Assembly (NCBI GenBank): GCA_964469555.1
Contig: CAYYAQ010000169.1
Coordinates: forward strand, 1-11,504
Source: CAYYAQ01 sp964469555
Lineage (GTDB): Bacteria; Planctomycetota; UBA1135; UBA2386
Length of the DNA stretch: 11,504 nucleotides
Direction of reading: 5' to 3'
Shown here piece after piece: positions 1-6,108 of this stretch. A program made the translations under genes and the position numbers. Every line of letters starts with the position of its first letter. The first letter of the stretch is position 1. The notes beneath the pieces are model-generated. The model was not told the DNA's origin. It did no database searches and saw nothing but the letters and a program-made list of their open reading frames with translations.

Positions 1-933
1 GAAGTTGCCCGCGAGGAGCCGGTTGACTTCCGTCGCGATCGCGCGACCGTTGACCTTGGTTGTCTTCAGCGATCCGCGTGGACTCGGGTCGGCGTCCGCG
101 CCGCAGCCGATCGTCAGCATCGCGATTGCGCCGGGATGGTCTGCTTCGATGTACTCCTGTGCGTACCCCGCCCAGTCGCCGCATACCCCTTCATTGACGT
201 GGGCGCCCGTGCAGTGGCACGCGTAGTTCGCGACGATCGCGCGGAGCCTGCCCGCGGCATCGGTCACGCGCAGCACTGGCAGGTCGTGGTCAACCGGCCC
301 GCCGCGATGCAACCCGAACCCCTGCCATACGCTGTTTCTCACGATGCGTCGGTTCGTCGCAAACCGGACCTGTCCGCGGGCCCAGGCGAGCCGTCCAGGT
401 GTCATCCTCTTGGCCGCCCGCTCGACGACTGCGACCAGCTTGTCGATCAGCGAGTCGGTGTAGTCGTCCATGTGTTTCTGCTGCTTGGGCGGCAACGGCC
501 CGTCGAAGAGCATCGGCGCGTAGCCGCGAAGCGCCGGTGCGGAATGCGTGTGGGTCGAGGTGATGACGAATCGCGCACCGTTGAGCCCAAGGCTCTTCTC
601 GAGTCGCCCGACCACCGTCTGGACGACAGGAGCGGGCACGCCGCAGTTGTCCACCGAGACCAGTGCGATGCGTGCCCCGCCTTCGCCGACGACGAGCGCC
701 TTCGCGAAGATCCGCTGGGAGATCTTGGCCGTCTCCGTCTTCCGGCTGGCGTAGCCGGCGAGCCGCGTCGGGTGGGTCGGGGTGATGTCGATCGACGCTA
801 CGCCGATGGGGACGATGGAACCGCCGCCTCCGTGCACGCGGGTCGTGGCGTCTGCCTGGCACAGGAGCGTGCACGCCAGCAGGAGGACCGAAAGCGCGAT
901 GCTGATCGCCCGAAACCGCGAGACTCCGACCAT
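1..933 (-). CDS. Neutral/alkaline ceramidase-like secreted hydrolase (C-terminus off the left edge)
   Basis: The minus-strand frame is open from an ATG at 933 to base 1, giving 311 residues with no stop, so the gene is cut by the window edge. The N-terminus is a clear signal peptide: basic start, hydrophobic run at residues 10-24 (SIALSVLLLACTLLC), then CQADA. An LLAC sequence also resembles a lipobox, so a lipoprotein is possible. Matches to the neutral/alkaline ceramidase N-terminal fold (Pfam Ceramidase_alk) are GVASIDITP (44-52), STHTHSAPA (126-134, with H128/H130 where the family has a zinc ligand), NYACHCT (236-242, H240 as second zinc histidine) and GCGADADP (276-283). Family members hydrolyse the amide bond of ceramide, but planctomycetes carry many divergent members and the substrate here is unknown. 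The remaining zinc ligands (Glu and Tyr) would lie off-window. It is divergent from the gene at 1087. Confident for family, weak for substrate. Confidence 0.85.
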   Translation of the reverse strand, partial: MVGVSRFRAISIALSVLLLACTLLCQADATTRVHGGGGSIVPIGVASIDITPTHPTRLAGYASRKTETAKISQRIFAKALVVGEGGARIALVSVDNCGVPAPVVQTVVGRLEKSLGLNGARFVITSTHTHSAPALRGYAPMLFDGPLPPKQQKHMDDYTDSLIDKLVAVVERAAKRMTPGRLAWARGQVRFATNRRIVRNSVWQGFGLHRGGPVDHDLPVLRVTDAAGRLRAIVANYACHCTGAHVNEGVCGDWAGYAQEYIEADHPGAIAMLTIGCGADADPSPRGSLKTTKVNGRAIATEVNRLLAGNF

Positions 934-1014
934 GGGTGCCCAGCGTATCTCGTCCGCAGCGGCCACCCTCGCCCTCTTTTGGTTCTCCTCGCGATTGGTG
1001 ACCGCCGCGGGGTG

Positions 1015-1043
1015 TTGTCAGACCATCCCGGACTCTGCATGAT
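1015..1043 (+). promoter_or_regulatory. Possible sigma70-type promoter for the ELWxxDGT-cytochrome gene
   Basis: In the divergent spacer, TTGTCA (1015-1020, 5 of 6 to TTGACA) is followed after exactly 17 nt by CATGAT (1038-1043, 4 of 6 to TATAAT). Transcription would begin near 1050, about 35 nt before the ATG at 1087. Such matches arise by chance, and planctomycete promoters are poorly defined, so this is only a candidate. Confidence 0.25.
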
Positions 1044-1086
1044 GCCGCAGCCCGAGACGGACCGATTCCATATCCAGAGACTCAGC

Positions 1087-2202
1087 ATGCCGCGCCATTC
1101 GCTTCCACTCACCTTCGCACTCCTCGTCTCCTCCTCGCTCACAGCCCAGGGTGACTTCGAGAGCATCGGGGATCGTGTGAACGTCGCCGGCAGCCTCTTC
1201 TTCGTCGCGGTCAAGGCGCCCGGCGGGCAGGAACTCTGGGTGCTCGACGCTGGCAAGAAGTCAGCGCACCTCGTGAAGGACATCCATGCGGGTCCGAACT
1301 CTTCGGGCGTTGCCGGCATCGTGGCCTTCGGCAAGCGCGCCGTGTTCGCCGCCAACGACGGCAAGAGTGGCGAGCAGCTATGGATCAGCAACGGCACGAC
1401 GGGAGGCACGACGATGCTGACCAGCATCAAGGCGGACGCCGCCGATGCTGGTATAGCGCATGGCAGCGCGGTCGTCGCAGACTCCGTCCTCTACTTCTTC
1501 GTGAAGGGAGCCAAGGGCGCTCGTGCGCTCTGGAAGACGGACGGCACGTCGGACGGCACGAAGTTGGTCAAGCCGTTTGAGGCCGTCGCGAACCCGGATC
1601 CGAACTTCGGCCATCGCCCGACCGCGATGCCGACCGGGGTCGTCGTGTTCCGCGTGGGTACGAGCAAATCTTCGCGCCTGTGGTGCACCGATGGCACGAC
1701 CGCGGGAACCCGGTGTTTGTGTGACGTGGGGCTGGCACCCACGGGTCCGTTCACACTCGTCGGTCCGAAGCTTGCGTTCACTGCGGGATCTGGTGCGACG
1801 TGGGATATCTGGCTCACGGACGGCACGAAGGCGGGAACCAAGAAACTGCACGGCAAGGCTGCGGCCGAGGCCGACGTTGGCAAGATCGATGGTCCGCGCA
1901 CGACCAAGGGAAATCGCAAGCTCGCCAAGATCCACTTCCTGACCTACTGCGTGACGTGCCACGGCAAGAGCGGCAAGGGCGACGGTCCCGCGGCCATCGC
2001 GCTGAAGCCAAGGCCCCGCGACTGGACGGATTCGAAGTGGCAGGCGTCGGTCACCGACAAGCGGATCCTGCAGGTGGTCCGCGACGGCGGGACGGCAGTC
2101 GGGCTGAGCCCGCTGATGGCCCCGAATCCGTTGTACGGCAAGAACCCCGCCGTGCTCAAGGCCCTCGTCGAGATGATCCGCAAGTTCGACAGGAAGAAGT
2201 GA
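1087..2202 (+). CDS. Secreted ELWxxDGT-repeat protein fused to a C-terminal cytochrome c domain
   Basis: This is a 371-residue protein. The frame is open far upstream, but the ATG at 1087 is chosen because it opens directly with a signal peptide (MPRHSLPLTFALLVSSSLTAQG); an ATG at 1039 would bury it. Residues 45-255 hold five copies of an ELWxxDGTxxGT-type repeat, at about 49 (ELWVLDAG), 97 (QLWISNGTTGGT), 147 (ALWKTDGTSDGT), 197 (RLWCTDGTTAGT) and 240 (DIWLTDGTKAGT), spaced 43-50 residues. This pattern is known from extracellular proteins of myxobacteria and planctomycetes and probably forms a beta-propeller-like fold. Residues 280-371 form a class I cytochrome c: haem site CVTCH (288-292), GKGDGPAA after it, and M344 in SPLMAPNP as likely axial ligand. 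The domain order suggests a periplasmic redox protein. Its partner is unknown and the neighbours do not reveal it. Confidence 0.88.
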   Translation: MPRHSLPLTFALLVSSSLTAQGDFESIGDRVNVAGSLFFVAVKAPGGQELWVLDAGKKSAHLVKDIHAGPNSSGVAGIVAFGKRAVFAANDGKSGEQLWISNGTTGGTTMLTSIKADAADAGIAHGSAVVADSVLYFFVKGAKGARALWKTDGTSDGTKLVKPFEAVANPDPNFGHRPTAMPTGVVVFRVGTSKSSRLWCTDGTTAGTRCLCDVGLAPTGPFTLVGPKLAFTAGSGATWDIWLTDGTKAGTKKLHGKAAAEADVGKIDGPRTTKGNRKLAKIHFLTYCVTCHGKSGKGDGPAAIALKPRPRDWTDSKWQASVTDKRILQVVRDGGTAVGLSPLMAPNPLYGKNPAVLKALVEMIRKFDRKK

Positions 2203-2313
2203 CAGGCGTCTCCTGAATTCGGTGGCGCGACGCGCCCTGTTCTTGCTGTGGCCTCGATCGCGCCAGGTTGAGAACCAGAACAGGCGAGGAAACGAGATGT
2301 TCGTGTCGGCGAA

Positions 2314-2844
2314 GTGAGGACTCTTGCGGTCGTCGCTTCTCGTTCGGTCACCCAGGCACCGCACTCGCTCCTCATGACGATCACGAACCCCGGGTTCACG
2401 AGCTTCGACGTCACGATGCTCAGCACCGTCAGCGGACGGAATCGAGCTACGGTGGCGGTCGACGTCGGCGTCAACGGCAGCGCCGAGTTCCGCCAGGTCG
2501 CAGACGGCAAGCCCTGCCCGGCCACGACTCTCACCGGCACGGACACACCGGTCGGGACCAGTCACGTGATTCTTCTGCAGGTCGCGAGCGCACTCCCGAG
2601 CGCGCCGGTCGCGTTGGTGGCTGGCGCCGCGAAGGCGGCCATCCATCTGCCGACCTCGCCGTGCCTCCGGCTCACGAACCCGCTTGTCATCGTCGGCCTG
2701 ACTGCTGACGCGACGGGCAAGTTATCCACGAGCGTGATCTTCTCGACTTCGATCGTGGGCATGGGCTATCTGCAAGCGATTCCGTTCGACCCGGTGAAGG
2801 GCATCATCTTCGCGAGCAACGGGCTGCGGGTGGATTGCTTCTAG
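2314..2844 (+). CDS. Hypothetical beta-rich protein, C-terminal module of a planctomycete secreted protein; possibly 5'-truncated
   Basis: The frame is open from 2272 to a TAG at 2842-2844. The first usable start is GTG 2314 (176 residues); ATG 2374 (MTITNPGF) would give 156. Neither has a good Shine-Dalgarno, and no convincing signal peptide follows. An ATG at 2297 in another frame stops after six codons, at the point where this GTG begins. From about residue 21 the sequence reads as alternating beta strands (LLMTITNPG, ATVAVDVGV, HVILLQVAS), then a Pro/Cys segment (LPTSPCLRL) and a tail ending FASNGLRVDCF. That layout (Cys segment, a line of small residues and Thr/Ser, then a terminal SNGLxV) resembles, from memory, the C-terminal end of many secreted planctomycete proteins. 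I infer a remnant of a larger secreted gene that lost its 5' part, or a gene with an unrecognised start. Function unknown. The preceding 111 bases hold nothing else I can identify. Confidence 0.5.
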   Translation: MRTLAVVASRSVTQAPHSLLMTITNPGFTSFDVTMLSTVSGRNRATVAVDVGVNGSAEFRQVADGKPCPATTLTGTDTPVGTSHVILLQVASALPSAPVALVAGAAKAAIHLPTSPCLRLTNPLVIVGLTADATGKLSTSVIFSTSIVGMGYLQAIPFDPVKGIIFASNGLRVDCF

Positions 2845-2885
2845 CATTGAAGCCGTGACCCTTACGAGGTCCAGAGTTCCATTTC

Positions 2886-2919
2886 GGGGTGCGCCGGTAT
2901 AGGCTCCGGCTGCTGCCCC
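2886..2919 (+). terminator. GC-rich hairpin between genes, possible terminator
   Basis: GCCGG (2893-2897) pairs with CCGGC (2906-2910) across an 8-nt loop. Outer GGGG (2886-2889) can pair with CCCC (2916-2919) across small internal loops. A T-run (GTTTTT, ending at 2940) lies about 20 nt downstream, too far for a textbook intrinsic terminator. It sits in the 126-bp gap between the fragment ending at 2844 and the glycosyltransferase cluster, where a transcript boundary is expected. Confidence 0.25.
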
Positions 2920-2970
2920 GGGGCGGGTCCTCTCGTTTTTCGATCGTCCCCGTTCCGGCGTGCGTGATCG

Positions 2971-3939
2971 ATGAAGTCCGACAGCGAGAATGACCCGAAG
3001 CCAGGCGCGCGGAAGACGTCGGCAAAAAAAGTCGCGAAGACCCGCGAGACCGAGGCGTCGCCAAGAGCAACCGTCGAGCAGCTGGCGACCAGGCTCAGCC
3101 ACAGCGAGCAACGCTTGCGCGAGTTGACGGATCAGAGTCTCGGTTTCTTGGCGGAGCTCGGTGAAGCACGCCACAAGGAAGATGACTGGAAAAAACTCCA
3201 CGAGAGAGTCGATGGTCTTCAGGAACTCCTGGCGGACAGCCGTCGCAAGCTGCGGAGCGCCGGGGCGGAGGTCCTGCGACCCACGGTGGCAGCGGGCACC
3301 GACAGTCTCGAGATCGTCGTCTGGGGTGGTGTTCCGCAAGCAGGGCCACTCGCGTCCATCGTGGAGAACATGCCTGGGGTCTCGATCACGTGCGTGCTCG
3401 ACAGCCGAAAGGACGAGCAGCCGGTCGACGACAGTCCGGATGCGGTGCAGTGGTTCAAGACCACGGAGTGCAACACGCCGGCACAGGCCTTCAACACCGC
3501 TCTCGCCGCGACCGATGGCGCGGCAGTCCTGTTCTTGCACGCCGGTTCGGTGCCTTCGGTCGGCAATTGGTCGGCGCTCCCGGCTGCGGACGAGAACTCG
3601 TGGGCCGTCCAACCCGGCCTGACCATCGACGGAGACGCCGCGCCGGGGTTCTTCGAGGGGGAGGGCTTCCAGGGGCCGGATGTCGGCGACGCGGATGAAC
3701 CCGTCGCGGTCGGAAGCCTCGATCCCCGGGCTTTCGTCGTCGTGCGCGCTGCGGTGGAAGGGATCGGCGCATTCGATCAGGACATGATCGGGCCACTCAC
3801 CGTGGCAGAATACGCGCGGCGCGCCAGCGACCGGGGATACCGGATGGCCGGATCTCTCCGTGGACGTCGCGTCGGCGGAACTCGAGACGGACGAAGACAC
3901 GATGGATCGGGATCGCCTGCTTCTCCTGGCACGACATGA
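2971..3939 (+). CDS. Coiled-coil plus GT2-like glycosyltransferase domain, probably frameshifted near its C-terminus
   Basis: This is a 322-residue frame. Residues 1-30 are lysine-rich and polar with no signal peptide, so the protein is cytoplasmic. Residues 33-98 form an amphipathic coiled coil (SEQRLRELTDQ, HERVDGLQELLADSRRKL). Residues 112-292 resemble a family 2 glycosyltransferase (GT-A fold): LEIVVWGG first strand, VSITCVLDS second strand, AFNTALAATDGAAVLFLHAGS (174-193), and the late motif VEGIGAFDQDMIG followed by EYARRASDRGYRM (280-292). The usual DxD metal site after the VLFL strand is absent (HAG, 190-192), so the domain may be inactive or divergent. After RGYRM the frame becomes Arg/Gly-rich (SLRGRRVGGTRDGRRHDGSG) like out-of-frame translation, while the next frame gives a sensible continuation (PDLSVDVASAEL). 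The gene probably carried on in that frame originally. It is the first gene of the cluster, with no clear Shine-Dalgarno. Confidence 0.72.
   Translation: MKSDSENDPKPGARKTSAKKVAKTRETEASPRATVEQLATRLSHSEQRLRELTDQSLGFLAELGEARHKEDDWKKLHERVDGLQELLADSRRKLRSAGAEVLRPTVAAGTDSLEIVVWGGVPQAGPLASIVENMPGVSITCVLDSRKDEQPVDDSPDAVQWFKTTECNTPAQAFNTALAATDGAAVLFLHAGSVPSVGNWSALPAADENSWAVQPGLTIDGDAAPGFFEGEGFQGPDVGDADEPVAVGSLDPRAFVVVRAAVEGIGAFDQDMIGPLTVAEYARRASDRGYRMAGSLRGRRVGGTRDGRRHDGSGSPASPGTT
3837..3862 (+). other. Probable frameshift junction joining the two flanking reading frames
   Basis: Upstream, the frame of the GT2-like gene makes sense through GYRMA (codons ending near 3849). Downstream, the sensible reading is the frame of the next gene, which continues upstream of its GTG (3860) without a stop as GWPDLSVDVASAEL. 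Members of GT2 commonly have a GYR-x-PD-x-x-V segment at this place, and the two frames together supply it. Moving between frames needs one skipped base (or two missing). No classical slippery heptamer is visible. It may be a sequencing or assembly indel, a real mutation or, less likely, programmed frameshifting. Confidence 0.55.
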
Positions 3940-4768
3940 GCCGGAGGGCATCGGCCTGGCGTTGGCTCGGGCGCCTTATCTTTGGACGATGGAGCCGCCA
4001 GTCTGCGCGGCGTTCTTCGAGGAACTGCTCGTTCGTCTTCCCGATGCCCTGAATTGGCCGGAGGGCAGGAAGATCACCGCCGCCGTCATCGAGGGCACGA
4101 TCCGTGCGACGATCTCCCCGGAGCAGTTCAGCGAGAAGTTCGATCCGCTCTTGCGCGAAAAGCTCGATCAACTCGCGGCGATGAACGAAGTGTCGGTTCA
4201 CGACCTCTGGCCGGAACCGATTACCGGAGAGACGGCCTCTTCGCAGATGTTCCAGCGCGTCCAGGCCCTCTCGAATCTGGAGCAGAACGTCCGTGAGCTG
4301 CTCGCAGCCAAGCTCGAGGGTCTGACCGTGGACATTGAGGAGGTGCGTGCGGACCGGGAGAAACGCGTCGCGGCATCGGAGGAGAGGGTCGTGTCTTTGG
4401 AGGGGAGTCTCGCGGCATCGGAGGAGAGGGTCGTGTCTTTGGAGGGGAGTCTCGCCTCCATTACGGAGGCGATCAACATCATGGGCGAACCCCATTCCGG
4501 GACGGTGCGCGAGCGTCTGACGACGATGCAAGCGGACGCCACGCGGCAGACGCAATTGCTCGACGCGACGAATCTCGCGTCCTTGATCAAGATCCTCTAC
4601 GACCTGCGGCAGCAGTTGGCCGATCTGTGGCAGCAGTTGGCCGAGCGCGATGCCTGGGTCGTCACGCTGTTGCGTCAGATGCAGAAGCGACGTTTGTCGC
4701 CGTTTCCGAGGAAGCTGGAACAGCACGAGATCGACTTCATCACGCGTGTCGACGGGGACACGCCGTGA
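3860..4768 (+). CDS. Long coiled-coil protein, probable C-terminal part of the GT2-like gene
   Basis: From GTG 3860 the frame has 302 residues; ATG 3902 (MDRDRLLLLARH) is the other candidate. It overlaps the preceding frame by 80 bp. Residues 15-145 are mixed helical with no motif I recognise (RHEPEGIGLALARAPYLW, WPEGRKITAAVIEG). Residues 146-275 are a strongly predicted coiled coil rich in Glu, Leu, Gln and Arg, including two exact copies of AASEERVVSLEGSL (171-184 and 185-198) and two of QQLA (251-254, 258-261). There is no signal peptide or membrane span. The TGA overlaps the GTG of the GT4 gene. Large coiled-coil segments joined to glycosyltransferase domains occur in polysaccharide loci, where they may organise enzyme complexes. 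I infer that role here only from the neighbours. Most likely it is the second half of one ~600-residue protein. Confidence 0.7.
   Translation: MDVASAELETDEDTMDRDRLLLLARHEPEGIGLALARAPYLWTMEPPVCAAFFEELLVRLPDALNWPEGRKITAAVIEGTIRATISPEQFSEKFDPLLREKLDQLAAMNEVSVHDLWPEPITGETASSQMFQRVQALSNLEQNVRELLAAKLEGLTVDIEEVRADREKRVAASEERVVSLEGSLAASEERVVSLEGSLASITEAINIMGEPHSGTVRERLTTMQADATRQTQLLDATNLASLIKILYDLRQQLADLWQQLAERDAWVVTLLRQMQKRRLSPFPRKLEQHEIDFITRVDGDTP
4368..4455 (+). repeat. Perfect 42-bp tandem duplication inside the coiled coil
   Basis: Two adjacent identical 42-bp units (4368-4409 and 4410-4451) plus 4 matching bases of a third. The unit starts tcgcggcatcgg and encodes AASEERVVSLEGSL. Forty-two bases are 14 codons, two heptads, so the duplication keeps both frame and coiled-coil register. 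Identity at every third base indicates a recent event or ongoing copy-number change. Confidence 0.95.
4608..4644 (+). repeat. Heptad-sized 21-bp direct repeat
   Basis: The 16-mer ggcagcagttggccga occurs at 4608-4623 and again at 4629-4644, a period of 21 bp or one heptad. It encodes RQQLADL then WQQLAER in the coiled coil. With the 42-bp duplication upstream it suggests that this coiled coil lengthens by whole-heptad slippage. Confidence 0.85.
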
Positions 4769-6108
4769 AGGTCCTCCTGGTCGTCCACCAGTACCTGCCC
4801 AGGCACGTCACGGGAACGGAGCAATACGTGCGTACCGTTGCCGCGGGACTACGCGCGAAGGGTGTCGACGCCCGGATCTTTGCCTACGAGCCGCTGGTCG
4901 AGGAAGAAGCCTCGGGCGAAGTCGTGCTCGTTCGCGACGAAGTCGTCGAAGATGTGCCCGTGCACCGCGTCGGTCTTCATGAAGACCTGATGGCGAGTCA
5001 TCTCCGCGACTACGAGAATCCGCTCGTGGAGACCTTGCTCGGTCGCCACCTCGACGAGCATGCCTACGATGTGGTCCACATTTTCCACCTGCGGCACATC
5101 GGCACCGGTGGCATCCTCCAGCCGAAGTCCCGTGGGATTCCCGTCGTGGTCCACCTTATGGACTTCTGGTTCATCTGCGCGAACTACCTGCTCTGGCATC
5201 GAGACGGCAATCTCTGCGATGGGCCCCCGGAGGAAGGATTCGGCTGCATTCGATGCATGGATCCACCTCTGGCGAAGCGGCTCGAACGTCGCGGGCTCAG
5301 CGACGCCGTGCGCACCGTCGGTGACGTGGCGACGCCGGCCGGTAGCCAGGACTTCACGGATCTCCGCCGGGCACATTCGTTTGTCCACCGCAAGGAGCGA
5401 CTGTTCGCGGTCCTCGACCGCGCCGATCTGCTGGTCGCTCCCTCCCTCTTCCTGCAGTCGATCTTCGCGAAGGAAGGCGTCGACGTGCAGCGGATTCTCC
5501 ACATTCCGTACGGTCTCGATCGCAGTCGATTCGCGAAGATGCCGGCGCGGAAGGCTGATCCAGGCAAGTCCCGACTCGACATCGGTTACATCGGTTCGAT
5601 CAGCCGGCACAAGGGCGTTTCGGTGCTGCTCGACGCGATGCAACTCATCGAGGGAGACGGCTTGCACTTGCACGTCTACGGTCGTCGCGCGTCGCAGCCG
5701 GGTTACTCCGAGAAGCTGATCGACGAGTGCGATGACCCGCGGGTCACGTTCCACGGCAAGTTCCATCCACAGGAACTGGGGCGCGTGCTGGCAGAACTGG
5801 ACGCGCTCGTCGTCCCGTCCCTGTGGTACGAGAACACGCCGTTCTCGGTGCTCGAGGCGCTGCACGTGGAGCTTCCCGTATTGGCGTCGGATCTGGGCGG
5901 GATCAGCGAGATCGTGCGCCAGGGCCGGAACGGTCGTCTGTTCCCCGCGGGCGACGCGGCGGCCATCGCTCGGATCCTCGAGGAGATCATGGCCGACCCC
6001 GTGGGGCAGTTGCGGGTGAAAGGCACGGCGCAGGCTTCGGTCGACGACAACGTCGAGCGTTTCCTCGAGCTGTACGAACAAATGATCCTGGCCGGGTCAC
6101 CGCGCTGA
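4765..6108 (+). CDS. GT4-family glycosyltransferase (GT-B fold)
   Basis: This is a 447-residue cytoplasmic enzyme. The GTG at 4765 is chosen because it overlaps the TGA of the previous gene (GTGA) and gives the expected GT4 opening MKVLLVVHQYLPRHVTGTEQYV, where the glycine after the first strand binds near the donor. Residues 1-215 are the acceptor-side Rossmann domain, with VHLMDFWFICANYLLW at 129-144. A three-cysteine segment follows (C151, C161, C164 in CDGPP...GFGCIRC), as seen in some GT4 enzymes and perhaps metal-binding. Residues 271-440 are the donor domain: DIGYIGSISRHKG (272-284), LHVYG, RVTFHGKF, then PSLWYENTPFSVLEAL with the retaining-enzyme EX7E motif at E356 and E364, and VLASDLGGISEIV. 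It should transfer a sugar from a nucleotide-sugar donor with retention, probably in assembly of a surface polysaccharide or glycan. Donor and acceptor cannot be read from sequence. It is coupled to the next gene through TGATG. Confidence 0.92.
   Translation: MKVLLVVHQYLPRHVTGTEQYVRTVAAGLRAKGVDARIFAYEPLVEEEASGEVVLVRDEVVEDVPVHRVGLHEDLMASHLRDYENPLVETLLGRHLDEHAYDVVHIFHLRHIGTGGILQPKSRGIPVVVHLMDFWFICANYLLWHRDGNLCDGPPEEGFGCIRCMDPPLAKRLERRGLSDAVRTVGDVATPAGSQDFTDLRRAHSFVHRKERLFAVLDRADLLVAPSLFLQSIFAKEGVDVQRILHIPYGLDRSRFAKMPARKADPGKSRLDIGYIGSISRHKGVSVLLDAMQLIEGDGLHLHVYGRRASQPGYSEKLIDECDDPRVTFHGKFHPQELGRVLAELDALVVPSLWYENTPFSVLEALHVELPVLASDLGGISEIVRQGRNGRLFPAGDAAAIARILEEIMADPVGQLRVKGTAQASVDDNVERFLELYEQMILAGSPR

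Noticed and set aside
136..1086. In-frame N-terminal extension of the ELWxxDGT-cytochrome protein
   Set aside because: It is antisense to the ceramidase-like gene and would place the signal peptide in the middle of the protein.
1378..2646. Long minus-strand open frame (422 codons) opposite the ELWxxDGT-cytochrome gene
   Set aside because: Its translation is Arg/Ala-rich with no recognisable motif and it overlaps two better-supported genes; high-GC antisense artefact.
2719..2728. DnaA-box-like TTATCCACG
   Set aside because: Single, imperfect and inside a coding frame; no cluster of boxes or AT-rich region, so no origin.
2722..3951. Long minus-strand open frame opposite the GT2-like gene
   Set aside because: Arg-rich composition and no domain signal, while the plus strand shows coiled coil and glycosyltransferase features.
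4849..6081. 410-codon minus-strand frame opposite the GT4 gene
   Set aside because: The plus strand has an unmistakable GT4 domain pair; this frame is the mirror image of its codon pattern.
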